A stretch of 64,000 nt of DNA from Leptospira terpstrae serovar Hualin str. LT 11-33 = ATCC 700639 (lineage in GTDB: Bacteria > Spirochaetota > Leptospiria > Leptospirales > Leptospiraceae), in assembly GCF_000332495.1 (NCBI RefSeq), contig NZ_AOGW02000010.1:868001-932000 (forward strand). The letters are read 5' to 3'. The notes under the pieces were generated by a model. That model did not search any database. It was not told where the DNA came from and worked only from the letters and a program-made list of their open reading frames with translations. The translations under genes were made by a program, and so were the position numbers. This document shows positions 26,510 to 35,386 of this stretch, piece by piece (position 1 is the first letter of the stretch; the number at the start of each line of letters is the position of its first letter).

Positions 26510-27316
26510 TTACTTAGCTAACGCTTTTTCTAAAGACTCAATGCGACGTTCGATCTCAATAAACCGTTTTTCGTTTCGATCGTTTTGCGTTGAAAGTTTT
26601 TGTTCTACAGTGCGCATCCGAACTTCCATGGTGGAAGATCCAGTTTCCTCATATTGGTTCTTTTGGGTTTTTTGAGAATAGGATGTCTTTTTAGATTTGG
26701 TTCCTTGTCGCTTTTCAGAAACGGAACTATACTTTTTTGTGCGATTTTGTTGTGGGTTAGTCTTAGATGTTTTGGGTATTTTTGAATCTGTTTTTTTTGT
26801 CAGTTTTACTGAATCCTTCGTATCGACTTTTGGTTGTTTGGTGGTGGAAGTAGAATCCATTCCTTCAGAGACTTGGTCTTCTTTAGGAGATGGTTTCTTT
26901 GTTTTTTTAGTTTCTTCTTTGGGAGAAAAAGACTCTTCCACTTGGTCTAACTTTTCTTGCAAACTTGAAGATGGATTTGTCTTTTCTTTTGTTTTGGTGG
27001 ATGCAGCAACAGATACCGAACGCGGACGTTCTGTATCTGGTTCCATATCGTCTAAACTAGGTAATTCGGGAAGTTTGGAACGGTCTTCTGCGGAGTCTTT
27101 GCCATCATTTTTTGCAAAGTCTTCTTTGGGTGCAGGGATTCCAGGAGATTCTCTTTCGATTTGCCGATCCACCATCTCCACATCTCTATTTTTTCCGATG
27201 GTTTGGAGCTTTTGGTAAATTTCGTTTCTATAGATAAATGCAAAAATGAACGATGAAAGAAGTAGGACCACTAGAATGGCAGTTGTGAGTATTTTCAAAT
27301 TGTCGCGGCGGCCCAT
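26510..27316 (-). CDS. Membrane-anchored Lys/Ser-rich protein with C-terminal coiled coil
   Basis: I do not recognise this 268-residue protein. Residues 8-30 are a single membrane helix after a short basic start (MGRRDNLK), so the rest probably faces the periplasm or stays outside the membrane. Residues 50-220 are low-complexity, rich in Lys, Ser, Thr and Pro, and probably disordered. The last 40 residues (MEVRMRTVEQKLSTQNDRNE and on) form a heptad-like coiled coil. An AAGGA lies upstream of the ATG. The stop is close to the GTG of the yggS-like gene. Confidence 0.6.
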   Translation of the reverse strand: MGRRDNLKILTTAILVVLLLSSFIFAFIYRNEIYQKLQTIGKNRDVEMVDRQIERESPGIPAPKEDFAKNDGKDSAEDRSKLPELPSLDDMEPDTERPRSVSVAASTKTKEKTNPSSSLQEKLDQVEESFSPKEETKKTKKPSPKEDQVSEGMDSTSTTKQPKVDTKDSVKLTKKTDSKIPKTSKTNPQQNRTKKYSSVSEKRQGTKSKKTSYSQKTQKNQYEETGSSTMEVRMRTVEQKLSTQNDRNEKRFIEIERRIESLEKALAK

Positions 27317-27385
27317 GACGTGCGGATTCCTTTCCTTTGATAAGAATAGAGTACACGTTTTTGGTCTTTCGAAAAGTGAGAAATC

Positions 27386-28135
27386 ATGAAAACTGCAAAA
27401 AAATTCACTTTCTCTTTGGGTTTCCTACTCATGATTTCCAGTCTTTTGTCTCTTCCGAGGCCCCATGATCCGGATGAAGCAGGCCGAGTCCAAATTTTAA
27501 AATCCGCACTCACCATCGATTCCAGTTACCTCCTCTTCCTTGTGGAAGATTTTGAAGGAGAAAGGCCTTGGGATTTTTACCGAGTTGATTCCTTTTTGGC
27601 AGTGACTCAGTTTGCCGCTTCCGTTCCCAAATCCGAAGCATTTTTACAAGAAACAAAAATCTTAAAAGAATCAGGATACCCGAACCTCCAAAACCAAACC
27701 AGTTTCCTTCTGCAAAGTTATGTAGAAAATCCAAGACTGGACCACTGGGAGGTTCGGCCCAAAGAACCCATTCTTTTGCCATTGGGAATGCCCATCCAAG
27801 GAATCCTTTGGGTGTATTCGGAAGGCCATCATATCAATTTAAGTATGGGTCTTTCTCAAAAAAAATCTAAGGATTTGTATTTTGATTTGGGCACTTTGAA
27901 TTTTGTAGGCTGGAGGCGATTGGAATTTACGATTAGCCTTCCCAAAGAAAACACGAGACTCATCCAGTCCATGTCATTTCCGATTTCTTTTGCCTCCTTT
28001 CGATTGAAAAGCCTTGCTTCACAAAAGAAAGGAGAGTTTCATTTATACTTTGACAATTTGAGTTTTGTCATAGATAAAAGAACTTTCATCTACCCTGGTT
28101 CGGAAGTAAACGATACATGGGGTAACAAACGCTAA
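27386..28135 (+). CDS. FlaA-like flagellar filament sheath protein
   Basis: The 249-residue exported protein (signal peptide about 1-22) resembles FlaA, which coats the periplasmic flagellar filament of spirochaetes. The match includes LFLVEDFEGERPWDFYRV near the start, LPLGMPIQGILWVYSEG, the GWRRLEFTI block and a final YFDNLSFVIDKRTF. It is shorter than, and not paired with, a second flaA here, whereas Leptospira flaA1/flaA2 are known as neighbours; it could be an additional divergent member. Its stop is directly followed by the waaA ATG. No sigma-28 promoter is seen upstream. Confidence 0.7.
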   Translation: MKTAKKFTFSLGFLLMISSLLSLPRPHDPDEAGRVQILKSALTIDSSYLLFLVEDFEGERPWDFYRVDSFLAVTQFAASVPKSEAFLQETKILKESGYPNLQNQTSFLLQSYVENPRLDHWEVRPKEPILLPLGMPIQGILWVYSEGHHINLSMGLSQKKSKDLYFDLGTLNFVGWRRLEFTISLPKENTRLIQSMSFPISFASFRLKSLASQKKGEFHLYFDNLSFVIDKRTFIYPGSEVNDTWGNKR

Positions 28136-29413
28136 ATGGTATATTTTTTTTACAACATCCTTGTTTTTATTTTATATTCTGTCCTAAAGTTTCTTTCTCT
28201 ATTTGTAAAGCCAGTAAGGGAGGAACTAGAAAAAAGAAAACGTTCCTTAAATGAAATTTTTTCAAAATCTGCGAATGGAAAATTTGTAGTTTGGCTCCAT
28301 GCTGCCAGCGTCGGAGAACTAGACCAGGCGCGCGCACTCACGGAAACCATTCGTAAAAAACATAAAAATGTATTTATCATCCAATCGGTTTTCTCTTCTT
28401 CTGTGAAAGAAATATCCTTTAACGATCCCTTGGCCGATTTGTATTTTTATCTCCCACTGGATAGGCCACATGCCTACGACAGAATCTTTACTTTTTTCCA
28501 ACCAAAAGTCCTACTCGTGATGGCTTGGGATACTTGGCCCAATCTTTTAAAATCAGCCTCTCGGAATGGAACCAAATCATATCTTTGTTGTGCCAGTTTG
28601 TCCCAAGAGTCTTCTAGAAAAAATCCATTTGTGCGAACTCTAACAAAAACATCCTTCCAATACCTATCAGGAATTTATCCAAGTCATGAACTGATGGCAA
28701 AAGAATTTTCTGGCCTCATTTCCAAAAACACAGACTTTACCGTATTAGGTGATACTCGATTCGAATCGGTTCTTGGAAAGTTAGAAACAAAATCCCCGAA
28801 CCCAGTGTTTACTCAGTTTGTTTCTGAACAAAAAGATTTTTTAAACGAAAACAAACCTGTCATCCTCGGTTCTACTTATGGAATCTGTGAAGACCATTTT
28901 ACGAGTTATTTGAAAAGCAATACAGATGATTTCTATTACTGGATTTTTCCTCATAAATGGGAGAAGGATCGTATGGAAGATTGGATTCCTACTTTAAAAC
29001 AGTATGGAACTGTGGGTGTGTTTTCCAAACGAACGAAAGGGGAAGTAATGCCCAAATTCCTTCTTTTTGATCTTATGGGAATCCTGGCTTTTGCTTATCA
29101 ATATGGAAGTTTTGCCTATGTGGGTGGGGCTTTTACCCACCGTGTCCACAATACCATTGAACCTGCAGCCCTTGGCCTACCCATAATCACCGGTCCAAAA
29201 ATCTCCAATGCTCCGGAAGCCATCGTTATGCAAGAATTAGGTGGACTATTCAAAGCGGAATCAAAGGATAAATTGATCCAAAAATTTTCACTTTTAGTCA
29301 AAGACAAAACCTTAAGAGAAAAGATGGGAAGTGAGAATCGAAACTTTGTTGTAGAAAATAGAGGTGCGTCGGATAAGATTTATAACCGAGTTTTCTCTAA
29401 TGTCCAAAATTAA
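28136..29413 (+). CDS. waaA: 3-deoxy-D-manno-octulosonate (Kdo) transferase
   Basis: WaaA moves Kdo from CMP-Kdo to lipid A precursor at the cytoplasmic side of the inner membrane. The 425-residue protein has an N-terminal membrane-anchor segment (about 3-22), the catalytic glutamate in HAASVGELDQAR (Glu61), and the C-terminal GGAFTHRVHNTIEPAALGLP block with TGPKISNAPEA. The ATG follows the flaA-like stop without a gap, and nadE overlaps its end by 14 bases. Presence of this gene supports a lipopolysaccharide-bearing spirochaete. The number of Kdo units added is unknown. Confidence 0.93.
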   Translation: MVYFFYNILVFILYSVLKFLSLFVKPVREELEKRKRSLNEIFSKSANGKFVVWLHAASVGELDQARALTETIRKKHKNVFIIQSVFSSSVKEISFNDPLADLYFYLPLDRPHAYDRIFTFFQPKVLLVMAWDTWPNLLKSASRNGTKSYLCCASLSQESSRKNPFVRTLTKTSFQYLSGIYPSHELMAKEFSGLISKNTDFTVLGDTRFESVLGKLETKSPNPVFTQFVSEQKDFLNENKPVILGSTYGICEDHFTSYLKSNTDDFYYWIFPHKWEKDRMEDWIPTLKQYGTVGVFSKRTKGEVMPKFLLFDLMGILAFAYQYGSFAYVGGAFTHRVHNTIEPAALGLPIITGPKISNAPEAIVMQELGGLFKAESKDKLIQKFSLLVKDKTLREKMGSENRNFVVENRGASDKIYNRVFSNVQN

Positions 29414-31349
29414 AATTGCCGCCGTTACCCTGAATACAACCCCCCTGGACTTTCAAGGGAATTATGAATCCATCGCCAAGGCAATCACAAGTCCAGAAGC
29501 TAAAAATGCTGATTGTCTTCTTTTTCCTGAGCTTTGTATTTCTGGGTATGGATGTGAAGATGCCTTTTACAAACCTTATGTTTGGACAAGGTCCGAGGAC
29601 ATCTTAAGAGAACTTAAAACACTTGTCCCCCACCAAATTGTAATGGTTGGTCTCCCTGTCTTTGTGGACTCATTTTTATATAATTGTATGGCTGTTCTTT
29701 ATGGTGGCAAGGTGGTAGCCCTTGTCCCAAAACTCAATTTAGCAAATACTGGCGTACACTATGAACGGAGATGGTTTCATTCCGAATCAGAATTTATAAA
29801 CAAAACCATAACCTATTCCGGAGAACAAGTTCCCTTTGGCCATTTCATCTTCCAAACTCAAAACTGGAACTTCGGAGTCGAGATTTGTGAAGACAGTTGG
29901 TCTGTACAAAAACCTGCCTCATCATACAGCCTCCAAGGAATTGATGTATTATTTTCCCCTGGGGCATCTCATTTTGCCATGGGAAAACAAAACATCCGTA
30001 GACAAATTTTTACGGAATCTAGTCGAAACCAGTGCAATTTACAAGTGTTTACCAATCTTACAGGAAACGAATCGGGTAGGATCATCTTTGAAGGCGGGGC
30101 CATTTTTGCCTCTCTTGGAAACTTAGTAAAAGAAGGACCAAGACTTACCTTCACTCAATTCCATGTCACCTCTTACTCGTTTGATCCTATGGAGATTCGT
30201 GCGGCCAAAGCTCGTTCCTTTCGAGACCCCAAACCAAAATTACAAGTAGGTGAGTTTACAAAAATCAATCTAGTTACGGTCACACAGGCAATCGGGAAAG
30301 ATTCCCTTGGCTTTTCTGTCTTGGACAAAAGAAAAGAAACGGAAACAAATGCGGACGAAAATAGTAATTTCATTCATCTATCATCCTTTGAAGAATTCAC
30401 AAGAGCCGTTTGTTTGGGACTTTTTGATTATTTAAAAAAATCCAGAACCAAAGGGTTTACCCTCTCGCTATCGGGAGGAGCGGATAGTGCCACTTGCGCC
30501 CTACTTGTCACAGCCATGAAAGAAATCGCCAAACAGGAAAATGGTGGTTCTATTTTTTCTTCTCTAGGAATTGAAGAAAAAAACCTACTTGTCACTATCT
30601 ACCAAAAAACGGAAAACAATTCTTCTTTAACCGAAGAGATAGCAAAGACACTTTCGGAAGAGCTGGGTTGTTCATTTTATTCCATCTCTATTGACCGCGC
30701 TGTCGAAACTTCAGTGGAACTAATTGAATCGGTTCTTGGCAAAACTCTAAACTGGAAAGAACACGATTTACCTTTACAAAACATCCAAGCAAGAGTTCGT
30801 TCTCCCCTAGTTTGGTTACTTGCTAACTTAAACGGACATTTACTTTTATCCACAGGAAATCGTAGTGAGGCCTCTGTCGGTTATACAACCATGGATGGAG
30901 ATTCTTCGGGTTCCATTGCTCCACTAGCAGGCGTTAGTAAGGAATTTTTACTGGACTGGTTGGATGATATCCAGAATGGAAATAACCGTTTCCTTTCACC
31001 GAAAGAATCTATCCGCACTTTACGAAATACAAAACCCACAGCAGAATTAAAACCATTGTCCGAACACCAAGAAGATGAAAAGGATCTTATGCCATATCCG
31101 ATCCTACAATCAATCGAAAGAAAACTTGTTTTTTTGGCACAAACGGAAGAAGATTGTTTGGAAAATTTAAATCAAGAATTCCCTTGGGAAACTTCAGAAA
31201 ACCTATCTGGGTACCTAAAGAAATTTAAAAAATTATTTGGCATCTCCCAATGGAAACGAGAGAGGCTTCCCCCCTCGTTTCATTTGGACGAGTACGGCCT
31301 AGATCCAAAATCTAGTTACCGTTATCCCATCCTTTCGAAAGAAACTTAA
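29400..31349 (+). CDS. nadE: Glutamine-dependent NAD+ synthetase
   Basis: The 649-residue enzyme makes NAD+ from nicotinic acid adenine dinucleotide, ATP and glutamine. The N-terminal nitrilase-like glutaminase has its triad in FPELCISGYG (Glu44), LVPKLNLA (Lys111) and GVEICEDSW (Cys163). The synthetase part carries the PP-loop SLSGGADSATCALL and STGNRSEASVGYTTMDGDSSG. The frame opens at 29364, but ATG 29400 (MSKIKIAAVTLN) gives the family N-terminus and overlaps waaA by 14 bases. It ends tail to tail with the next gene, the two TAA stops overlapping at TTAA. Confidence 0.95.
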   Translation: MSKIKIAAVTLNTTPLDFQGNYESIAKAITSPEAKNADCLLFPELCISGYGCEDAFYKPYVWTRSEDILRELKTLVPHQIVMVGLPVFVDSFLYNCMAVLYGGKVVALVPKLNLANTGVHYERRWFHSESEFINKTITYSGEQVPFGHFIFQTQNWNFGVEICEDSWSVQKPASSYSLQGIDVLFSPGASHFAMGKQNIRRQIFTESSRNQCNLQVFTNLTGNESGRIIFEGGAIFASLGNLVKEGPRLTFTQFHVTSYSFDPMEIRAAKARSFRDPKPKLQVGEFTKINLVTVTQAIGKDSLGFSVLDKRKETETNADENSNFIHLSSFEEFTRAVCLGLFDYLKKSRTKGFTLSLSGGADSATCALLVTAMKEIAKQENGGSIFSSLGIEEKNLLVTIYQKTENNSSLTEEIAKTLSEELGCSFYSISIDRAVETSVELIESVLGKTLNWKEHDLPLQNIQARVRSPLVWLLANLNGHLLLSTGNRSEASVGYTTMDGDSSGSIAPLAGVSKEFLLDWLDDIQNGNNRFLSPKESIRTLRNTKPTAELKPLSEHQEDEKDLMPYPILQSIERKLVFLAQTEEDCLENLNQEFPWETSENLSGYLKKFKKLFGISQWKRERLPPSFHLDEYGLDPKSSYRYPILSKET

Positions 31350-32041
31350 TTCGGTGCAGGAAGTCCCGCTTTGGCAAAAGCGCCAGCGGCTTCCTTTTCC
31401 ACTTGTTCGTTTTGGTATTGGATATTTTTTAAAATCTCTTGGAACTTTTTATCCATTTCAGGATCATCTCCTCCTTGGGATTCTATCAAGTAGTTGATAA
31501 TTTCCAATCGGTCTTTTCCTTGTTTTCGAACATGATTGTAATACAAAGAAATATCGGTTGCATTTGGTGTTCCACCAAACACTGAGTTTGTGGCTCTCGA
31601 TAATTTTTGGTTAAATTCCGATTGTTTCTTTTTGTCCTCTGGGGTCAAACGTTTCGGAATCAAATCATTATCCGGAAATTGTTCCCGAAGTTCATCAAAG
31701 GCTTGCATGGCCTCTGGCGGATAAGGTTTTCCTGTTTGCGGATTGATAGGCATCTCACCTGCTTCCGATCCTGCGAGGTTGCCATCTTCTTCATAACGCA
31801 TCCCACCTGCATTGTAATAATCGGAATCGAAGATGGATCCGGAGTCTTCTCCACGCACCCCCAAACGATTGGTTCCTTTTGGATTGTTCGATCCTCCCCC
31901 AAATAGGGCAAGAGCCTGCGAACTTCTTTCTTTTTTACGGCGAGCTTCTTCCTCATCCTCCCCACCCATTACGAGTAGGATCAGAAAAAAAAGCCCAATG
32001 AGTGAAATGGAGACGAAGAGTAATTTTTTTTGGATTCCCAT
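31346..32041 (-). CDS. Membrane-anchored protein of unknown function
   Basis: The 231-residue protein has one N-terminal membrane helix (about 6-25, LLFVSISLIGLFFLILLV) followed by an acidic-basic patch and a Gly/Asn/Asp-rich section. Residues 95-130 contain INPQTGKPYPPEAMQAFDEL, a proline-rich linker, and the final 100 residues are helical and charged. I recognise no family. It overlaps nadE by four bases in convergent orientation, and it has an upstream divergent partner, the Cys-rich lipoprotein, 42 bases away. Confidence 0.6.
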   Translation of the reverse strand: MGIQKKLLFVSISLIGLFFLILLVMGGEDEEEARRKKERSSQALALFGGGSNNPKGTNRLGVRGEDSGSIFDSDYYNAGGMRYEEDGNLAGSEAGEMPINPQTGKPYPPEAMQAFDELREQFPDNDLIPKRLTPEDKKKQSEFNQKLSRATNSVFGGTPNATDISLYYNHVRKQGKDRLEIINYLIESQGGDDPEMDKKFQEILKNIQYQNEQVEKEAAGAFAKAGLPAPN

Positions 32042-32083
32042 AGATTGAATTCCTGAAAACTTGGAAGGGAAACGAGAAATAGA

Positions 32084-32824
32084 ATGCGTTTTCCCTCTTT
32101 ACATCCAATTTACTTAATCTGCATATCTTTTCTCTCCTTTTTTCAATGCGGAATCAATACAGATACGCCTGTAGCTCCGTTTGTTTTTTTGGTTCCGCCG
32201 AATGTTCCGCAAATCCTTTCCGTTGTGGCTATAAATAGTAATATCACCAACGACTACCAAACGGATTTTTTAAACTTTAATGCGGATCCAAGACCGGAGT
32301 TCCTCCTTCGGTATTATGTAACCAACAGAGAACCTCAATTTTTAGGTTATAATCTTTATGTGACCACAGCCTTTCCGGGGATCATCCAGACCATCCAAGG
32401 GGAATGGTTGGAAGATGGGGTCCAACCAAGTTTTCCTCACCTACCTTATGAGGCCTCCACCTCGTCTTCCAAGGTAGTGACCAAACGGATTCGTTTTGCT
32501 GTCCCACCTCCAGGGGCAGAATTCTTTCAAAAATGCCAAATCTATAACTTTACCTTACGTTCGATGCTTACGGGTGGCCTGATCTCCAACCCGTCCACTC
32601 CCACAAGCACCTGTGCCATTCCCAATAGAGTCAATGATATCCAAACTCTCTGTGCAACTGGGGCCGGCTGTAATACCACATTTTGTGCCAATGCGGCTTG
32701 CGGCACACCCAGTTCCTGTGCCCTAGGTACCGCATGCAATCCTTGCACCAAAGGAAATAATGAACTCGGCTGCACTTGTCCTGCAGGTCAATCTCCTCCA
32801 GGATGCCAATACGTTGGCCCATAA
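32084..32824 (+). CDS. Lipoprotein with a cysteine-rich tail
   Basis: The 246-residue protein has a signal sequence ending in a lipobox-like LSFFQC (Cys22). The mature part has a beta-rich domain (about 35-165) of unknown family, then a tail of about 65 residues with 11 cysteines in short spacings (CATGAGC, FCANAAC, CNPC, CTC), which could hold disulfide loops or a metal. The mature protein is probably on a membrane facing the periplasm or outside. Its last 65 bases overlap the rsmI reading frame if rsmI starts at 32760. Confidence 0.7.
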   Translation: MRFPSLHPIYLICISFLSFFQCGINTDTPVAPFVFLVPPNVPQILSVVAINSNITNDYQTDFLNFNADPRPEFLLRYYVTNREPQFLGYNLYVTTAFPGIIQTIQGEWLEDGVQPSFPHLPYEASTSSSKVVTKRIRFAVPPPGAEFFQKCQIYNFTLRSMLTGGLISNPSTPTSTCAIPNRVNDIQTLCATGAGCNTTFCANAACGTPSSCALGTACNPCTKGNNELGCTCPAGQSPPGCQYVGP

Positions 32825-33536
32825 ACGCGAACCAGGCTCTCTCTATGTTGTGGCCACTCCCATTGGAAATTTGGGAGACATTACTCTACGTGCCATAGAA
32901 ATCTTTAAGGAAGTGGATTTGATTCTTTGCGAATCAGCAAAGGAAACCCGCTCCCTTTTATCTCGGTTGGAAATCTCCACCCCAGTCCTTGCTCTCTACA
33001 AAGATAGCTCAGAGTCTCCCTATTCCAGTGTCCTCGACCAACTGGCACAGGGAAAGTCGATGGCCCTGGTCTCTGATGCAGGAACCCCAGGTGTTTCCGA
33101 TCCTGGTAGCCAAATGGTTCGAACGGCTCGTGAAAAAGGAATTCGAATTGTTCCCGTTCCCGGTGCTTCGGCACTCACTGCTTTACTATCTGTTTCTGGA
33201 TTTCAGGTCAATCCCACGTATTTTTTGGGGTTCCTCTCTGAAAAACCGAGTAAAAAACGCCGAGAATTAGAAAGAGCCTCTGAAATTGATGGGCTCGTAG
33301 TTTTCTACGAATCGGTCCATAAACTTCCAAGGCTATACCCAATGCTTGCCGAGTTCTTTCCAGAAACGGAAGTGCTTGTGGGAAGGGAGTTGACAAAGAC
33401 CTTTGAAGAGGTAATTTACTACGCAAATCCTAGGGATCTGCTAGCAAATCCGCCCAACGCCAAAGGCGAGTTTGTTTTTCTCTTAAATCATCGAAAAAAA
33501 ACACTTAAGGGAAATTCAGATTCCACCGATATGTGA
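32760..33536 (+). CDS. rsmI: 16S rRNA 2'-O-ribose C1402 methyltransferase
   Basis: RsmI methylates the ribose of C1402 in the decoding centre of 16S rRNA. The protein has the tetrapyrrole-methylase fold with LYVVATPIGNLGDITLRA, ALVSDAGTPGVSDPG, VPVPGASALTALLSVSG and VFYESVHKL, all typical. ATG 32760 has a good AAAGGA site (258 residues, 65-base overlap with the lipoprotein gene); a TTG at 32814 would give a shorter, family-like N-terminus with little overlap and a weaker site. I keep 32760 but the start is open. flgM follows 21 bases downstream. Confidence 0.92.
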   Translation: MNSAALVLQVNLLQDANTLAHKREPGSLYVVATPIGNLGDITLRAIEIFKEVDLILCESAKETRSLLSRLEISTPVLALYKDSSESPYSSVLDQLAQGKSMALVSDAGTPGVSDPGSQMVRTAREKGIRIVPVPGASALTALLSVSGFQVNPTYFLGFLSEKPSKKRRELERASEIDGLVVFYESVHKLPRLYPMLAEFFPETEVLVGRELTKTFEEVIYYANPRDLLANPPNAKGEFVFLLNHRKKTLKGNSDSTDM

Positions 33537-33557
33537 TGTAGGAAGAGGACTAAATAT

Positions 33558-33884
33558 ATGAACGTCGACAAAGTAGGACGAGTTGGTGGTTACGGGTACG
33601 AACCAAAAAAACCACAAGGGCCAAGGGAAACAGAAGCACAAGCTCCTGTAGATACGATTTCTATCTCTGATGCTGCCAAAAAAATTGCATCGGAAGCGAA
33701 GCTCCAAGCAGAAGTAAAACAAATCGCAAAACAAATTGTACAAGCTCCTCCAGAAGAAGATCGTACAGAAAAAATTAAAGCGATCAAAGAACGATTGAAA
33801 AACGGTGACTATGACAACCTCTCCACAGAGATGTTGGATAAAATCTCCGACCAAATCGCGTCAACTTTTCTCGGACAGCAGTAA
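33558..33884 (+). CDS. flgM: FlgM-like anti-sigma-28 factor
   Basis: The 108-residue protein matches FlgM in its second half: ISISDAAKKIASEA is the start of the region that holds sigma-28, and DRTEKIKAIKERLKNGDYDNLS with a final hydrophobic helix is typical. FlgM keeps FliA inactive until it is exported through the flagellar basal body. The first 30 residues are Gly/Pro-rich and probably disordered, as expected for an export substrate. An AGGAAGAGG ribosome site precedes the ATG. It is 21 bases after rsmI; a weak hairpin and 83 bases separate it from the next gene. Confidence 0.8.
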   Translation: MNVDKVGRVGGYGYEPKKPQGPRETEAQAPVDTISISDAAKKIASEAKLQAEVKQIAKQIVQAPPEEDRTEKIKAIKERLKNGDYDNLSTEMLDKISDQIASTFLGQQ

Positions 33885-33912
33885 AAAGGACGGGTGGTGA
33901 GGGATCCTTTTT
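33883..33912 (+). terminator. Possible weak intrinsic terminator after flgM
   Basis: AAAAAGGA (33883-33890) and TCCTTTTT (33905-33912) can pair around a 14-base loop, and the 3' arm doubles as a T-run. The stem is A-T rich and would be weak. It overlaps the flgM stop codon. Confidence 0.3.
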
Positions 33913-33967
33913 TATTGTCCTCTCCGAGGATTTCTCTTACTCCGTTTATTCATAATTAGGGGATCGT

Positions 33968-35134
33968 ATGCCAGTCCTCCCCGAATGGATCAATTTTCAA
34001 TTTCCTCCTAAAATTCACTTCGAAATCGATTGTGGATACAAACTCGGATCTTTTGTAAAAAACATTGGATCTCGAGTGGTTCTTATCACCACACAGAAAG
34101 AACTAGAAAACGCCGAAGAACTTTCCATTATCAAAACTAGTCTCGAAAAACACGCGGAAGGTGTAATCATCTATGATGATATTGTAGACCGAGTTCATTT
34201 TAAAGATTTAGATTCCTGTGCCCACTTCCTAAGAATTTCCAATGCTGATTGTGTTGTAGCTTATGGTTCTTTTGAATCAGTAAACGCTGGTAAGGCGGCT
34301 TCTCTCCTGGCGACCAATGATTTGTTTGCTGAAGAATTATTGATAGGGAAAAAACAACCAAAGAAAAAAGGTCTGCCCTTAATCGTTGTTCCAACAAAAC
34401 CCCTACTCGGGAACGAATGTTCTCCTTTCTTTTCTATCGTAGATGACAAAGATAAAAATAGAAAGTATTTCGCACATGAATGGGCATTCCCAGAACTCAT
34501 TGTCTCCGATCCAAAAATTGGTGCGGGTATGTCTAGTTCTGAAACAGCAAAAACAGGAATTTCCATTCTGTCGGCTGCTGTGGACAGTATCCTTTCAAAA
34601 TATGCGAATGAAATCACCTCTTCCACTGCCTTACGTGCCATTGAACTTATCTCCAAAAACATAGTGCCTGCCATCCGCGAACCAAGAAACTTAGGACCGA
34701 AGAACTCTATTTATGCGGCAAGTTTACTTGCAGGGATTGCACAATCTACAAGTAGTCTTGGACTATGTTATGCCCTTTCTCTTGCAGTGACTACAGTAAC
34801 CAATTTAGATATTTTTCAAAGTATGTCGATCCTACTCCCACACGTTATGGAATACAATCTCACCTCCTCTGCTGGTAAGTATGTAATGATTGCCAGAGCC
34901 CTTGATGAAGATGTGACCAATATCTCTGTCATCGAAGCTGCGATCAAAGCTGTGGAAGGAATTCGTAAAATCTATTTAGAATTAAGAATTCCGCAAAGGT
35001 TGTCTGAATACGAAGTGAAAAAAATCGACTTACCTGGGATTGCAACACTTGCAGCAACTTACTCGTTTCTTGATTGTCTTCCTAGAGAACTCCCCAAAAA
35101 TGAAATCGAAACCATCCTTGTGGCTGCGTTTTAG
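33968..35134 (+). CDS. Iron-type alcohol dehydrogenase homologue without metal ligands
   Basis: The 388-residue protein aligns by eye with iron-containing alcohol dehydrogenases: VVAYGSFESVNAGKAA at the GGGS nucleotide site, TGISILSAAVDSILSKY at the first metal helix and SILLPHVMEYN near the end. All four metal positions differ. TGMDALTHA becomes TGISILSAA (Asp to Ser199, His to Ala203), VHGMAH becomes CYALSL (His to Tyr268) and TPHG becomes LDIF (His to Ile282). The GGGS nucleotide loop reads AYGS. It is therefore probably not an active dehydrogenase and may bind a ligand or partner. It sits between flgM and a FliG-like gene. Confidence 0.8.
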   Translation: MPVLPEWINFQFPPKIHFEIDCGYKLGSFVKNIGSRVVLITTQKELENAEELSIIKTSLEKHAEGVIIYDDIVDRVHFKDLDSCAHFLRISNADCVVAYGSFESVNAGKAASLLATNDLFAEELLIGKKQPKKKGLPLIVVPTKPLLGNECSPFFSIVDDKDKNRKYFAHEWAFPELIVSDPKIGAGMSSSETAKTGISILSAAVDSILSKYANEITSSTALRAIELISKNIVPAIREPRNLGPKNSIYAASLLAGIAQSTSSLGLCYALSLAVTTVTNLDIFQSMSILLPHVMEYNLTSSAGKYVMIARALDEDVTNISVIEAAIKAVEGIRKIYLELRIPQRLSEYEVKKIDLPGIATLAATYSFLDCLPRELPKNEIETILVAAF

Positions 35135-35140
35135 GTTCCC

Positions 35141-35386
35141 TTGATCCAACTAACGGAATTCGAGAAAAAATTATTAGAAACTTTTGCACTCAGTGATCGT
35201 GATGCGAGACGATTGCAAAGGGTCATCCAAGACCTTTCTATCGTTGTGGGGATGGAACATGAAGAGATTTATGACTTCATGCGTTTTGGAGTCGAAAATG
35301 AGTTGGAAATTTTAAAATCTGATTATAATTGGGAGCACTTTAGAATTAGAATTCAGAAAAAACTGAAAAAATCCCCTCCCCTTTGA
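35141..35386 (+). CDS. Small protein of unknown function upstream of the FliG-like gene
   Basis: The 81-residue frame starts with TTG six bases after the degenerate dehydrogenase stop and overlaps the next gene as TTGA. It is acidic-basic and helical, with LSDRDARRLQRVIQDLSIVVG and EEIYDFMRFGVENELEILK as two predicted helices. I recognise no family. Tight coupling to both neighbours supports a real gene. Confidence 0.6.
   Translation: MIQLTEFEKKLLETFALSDRDARRLQRVIQDLSIVVGMEHEEIYDFMRFGVENELEILKSDYNWEHFRIRIQKKLKKSPPL

Noticed and set aside
27317..33557. Sigma-28 promoters before the FlaA-like and flgM genes
   Set aside because: No TAAA-N15-GCCGATAA-like sequence is seen in either upstream region.
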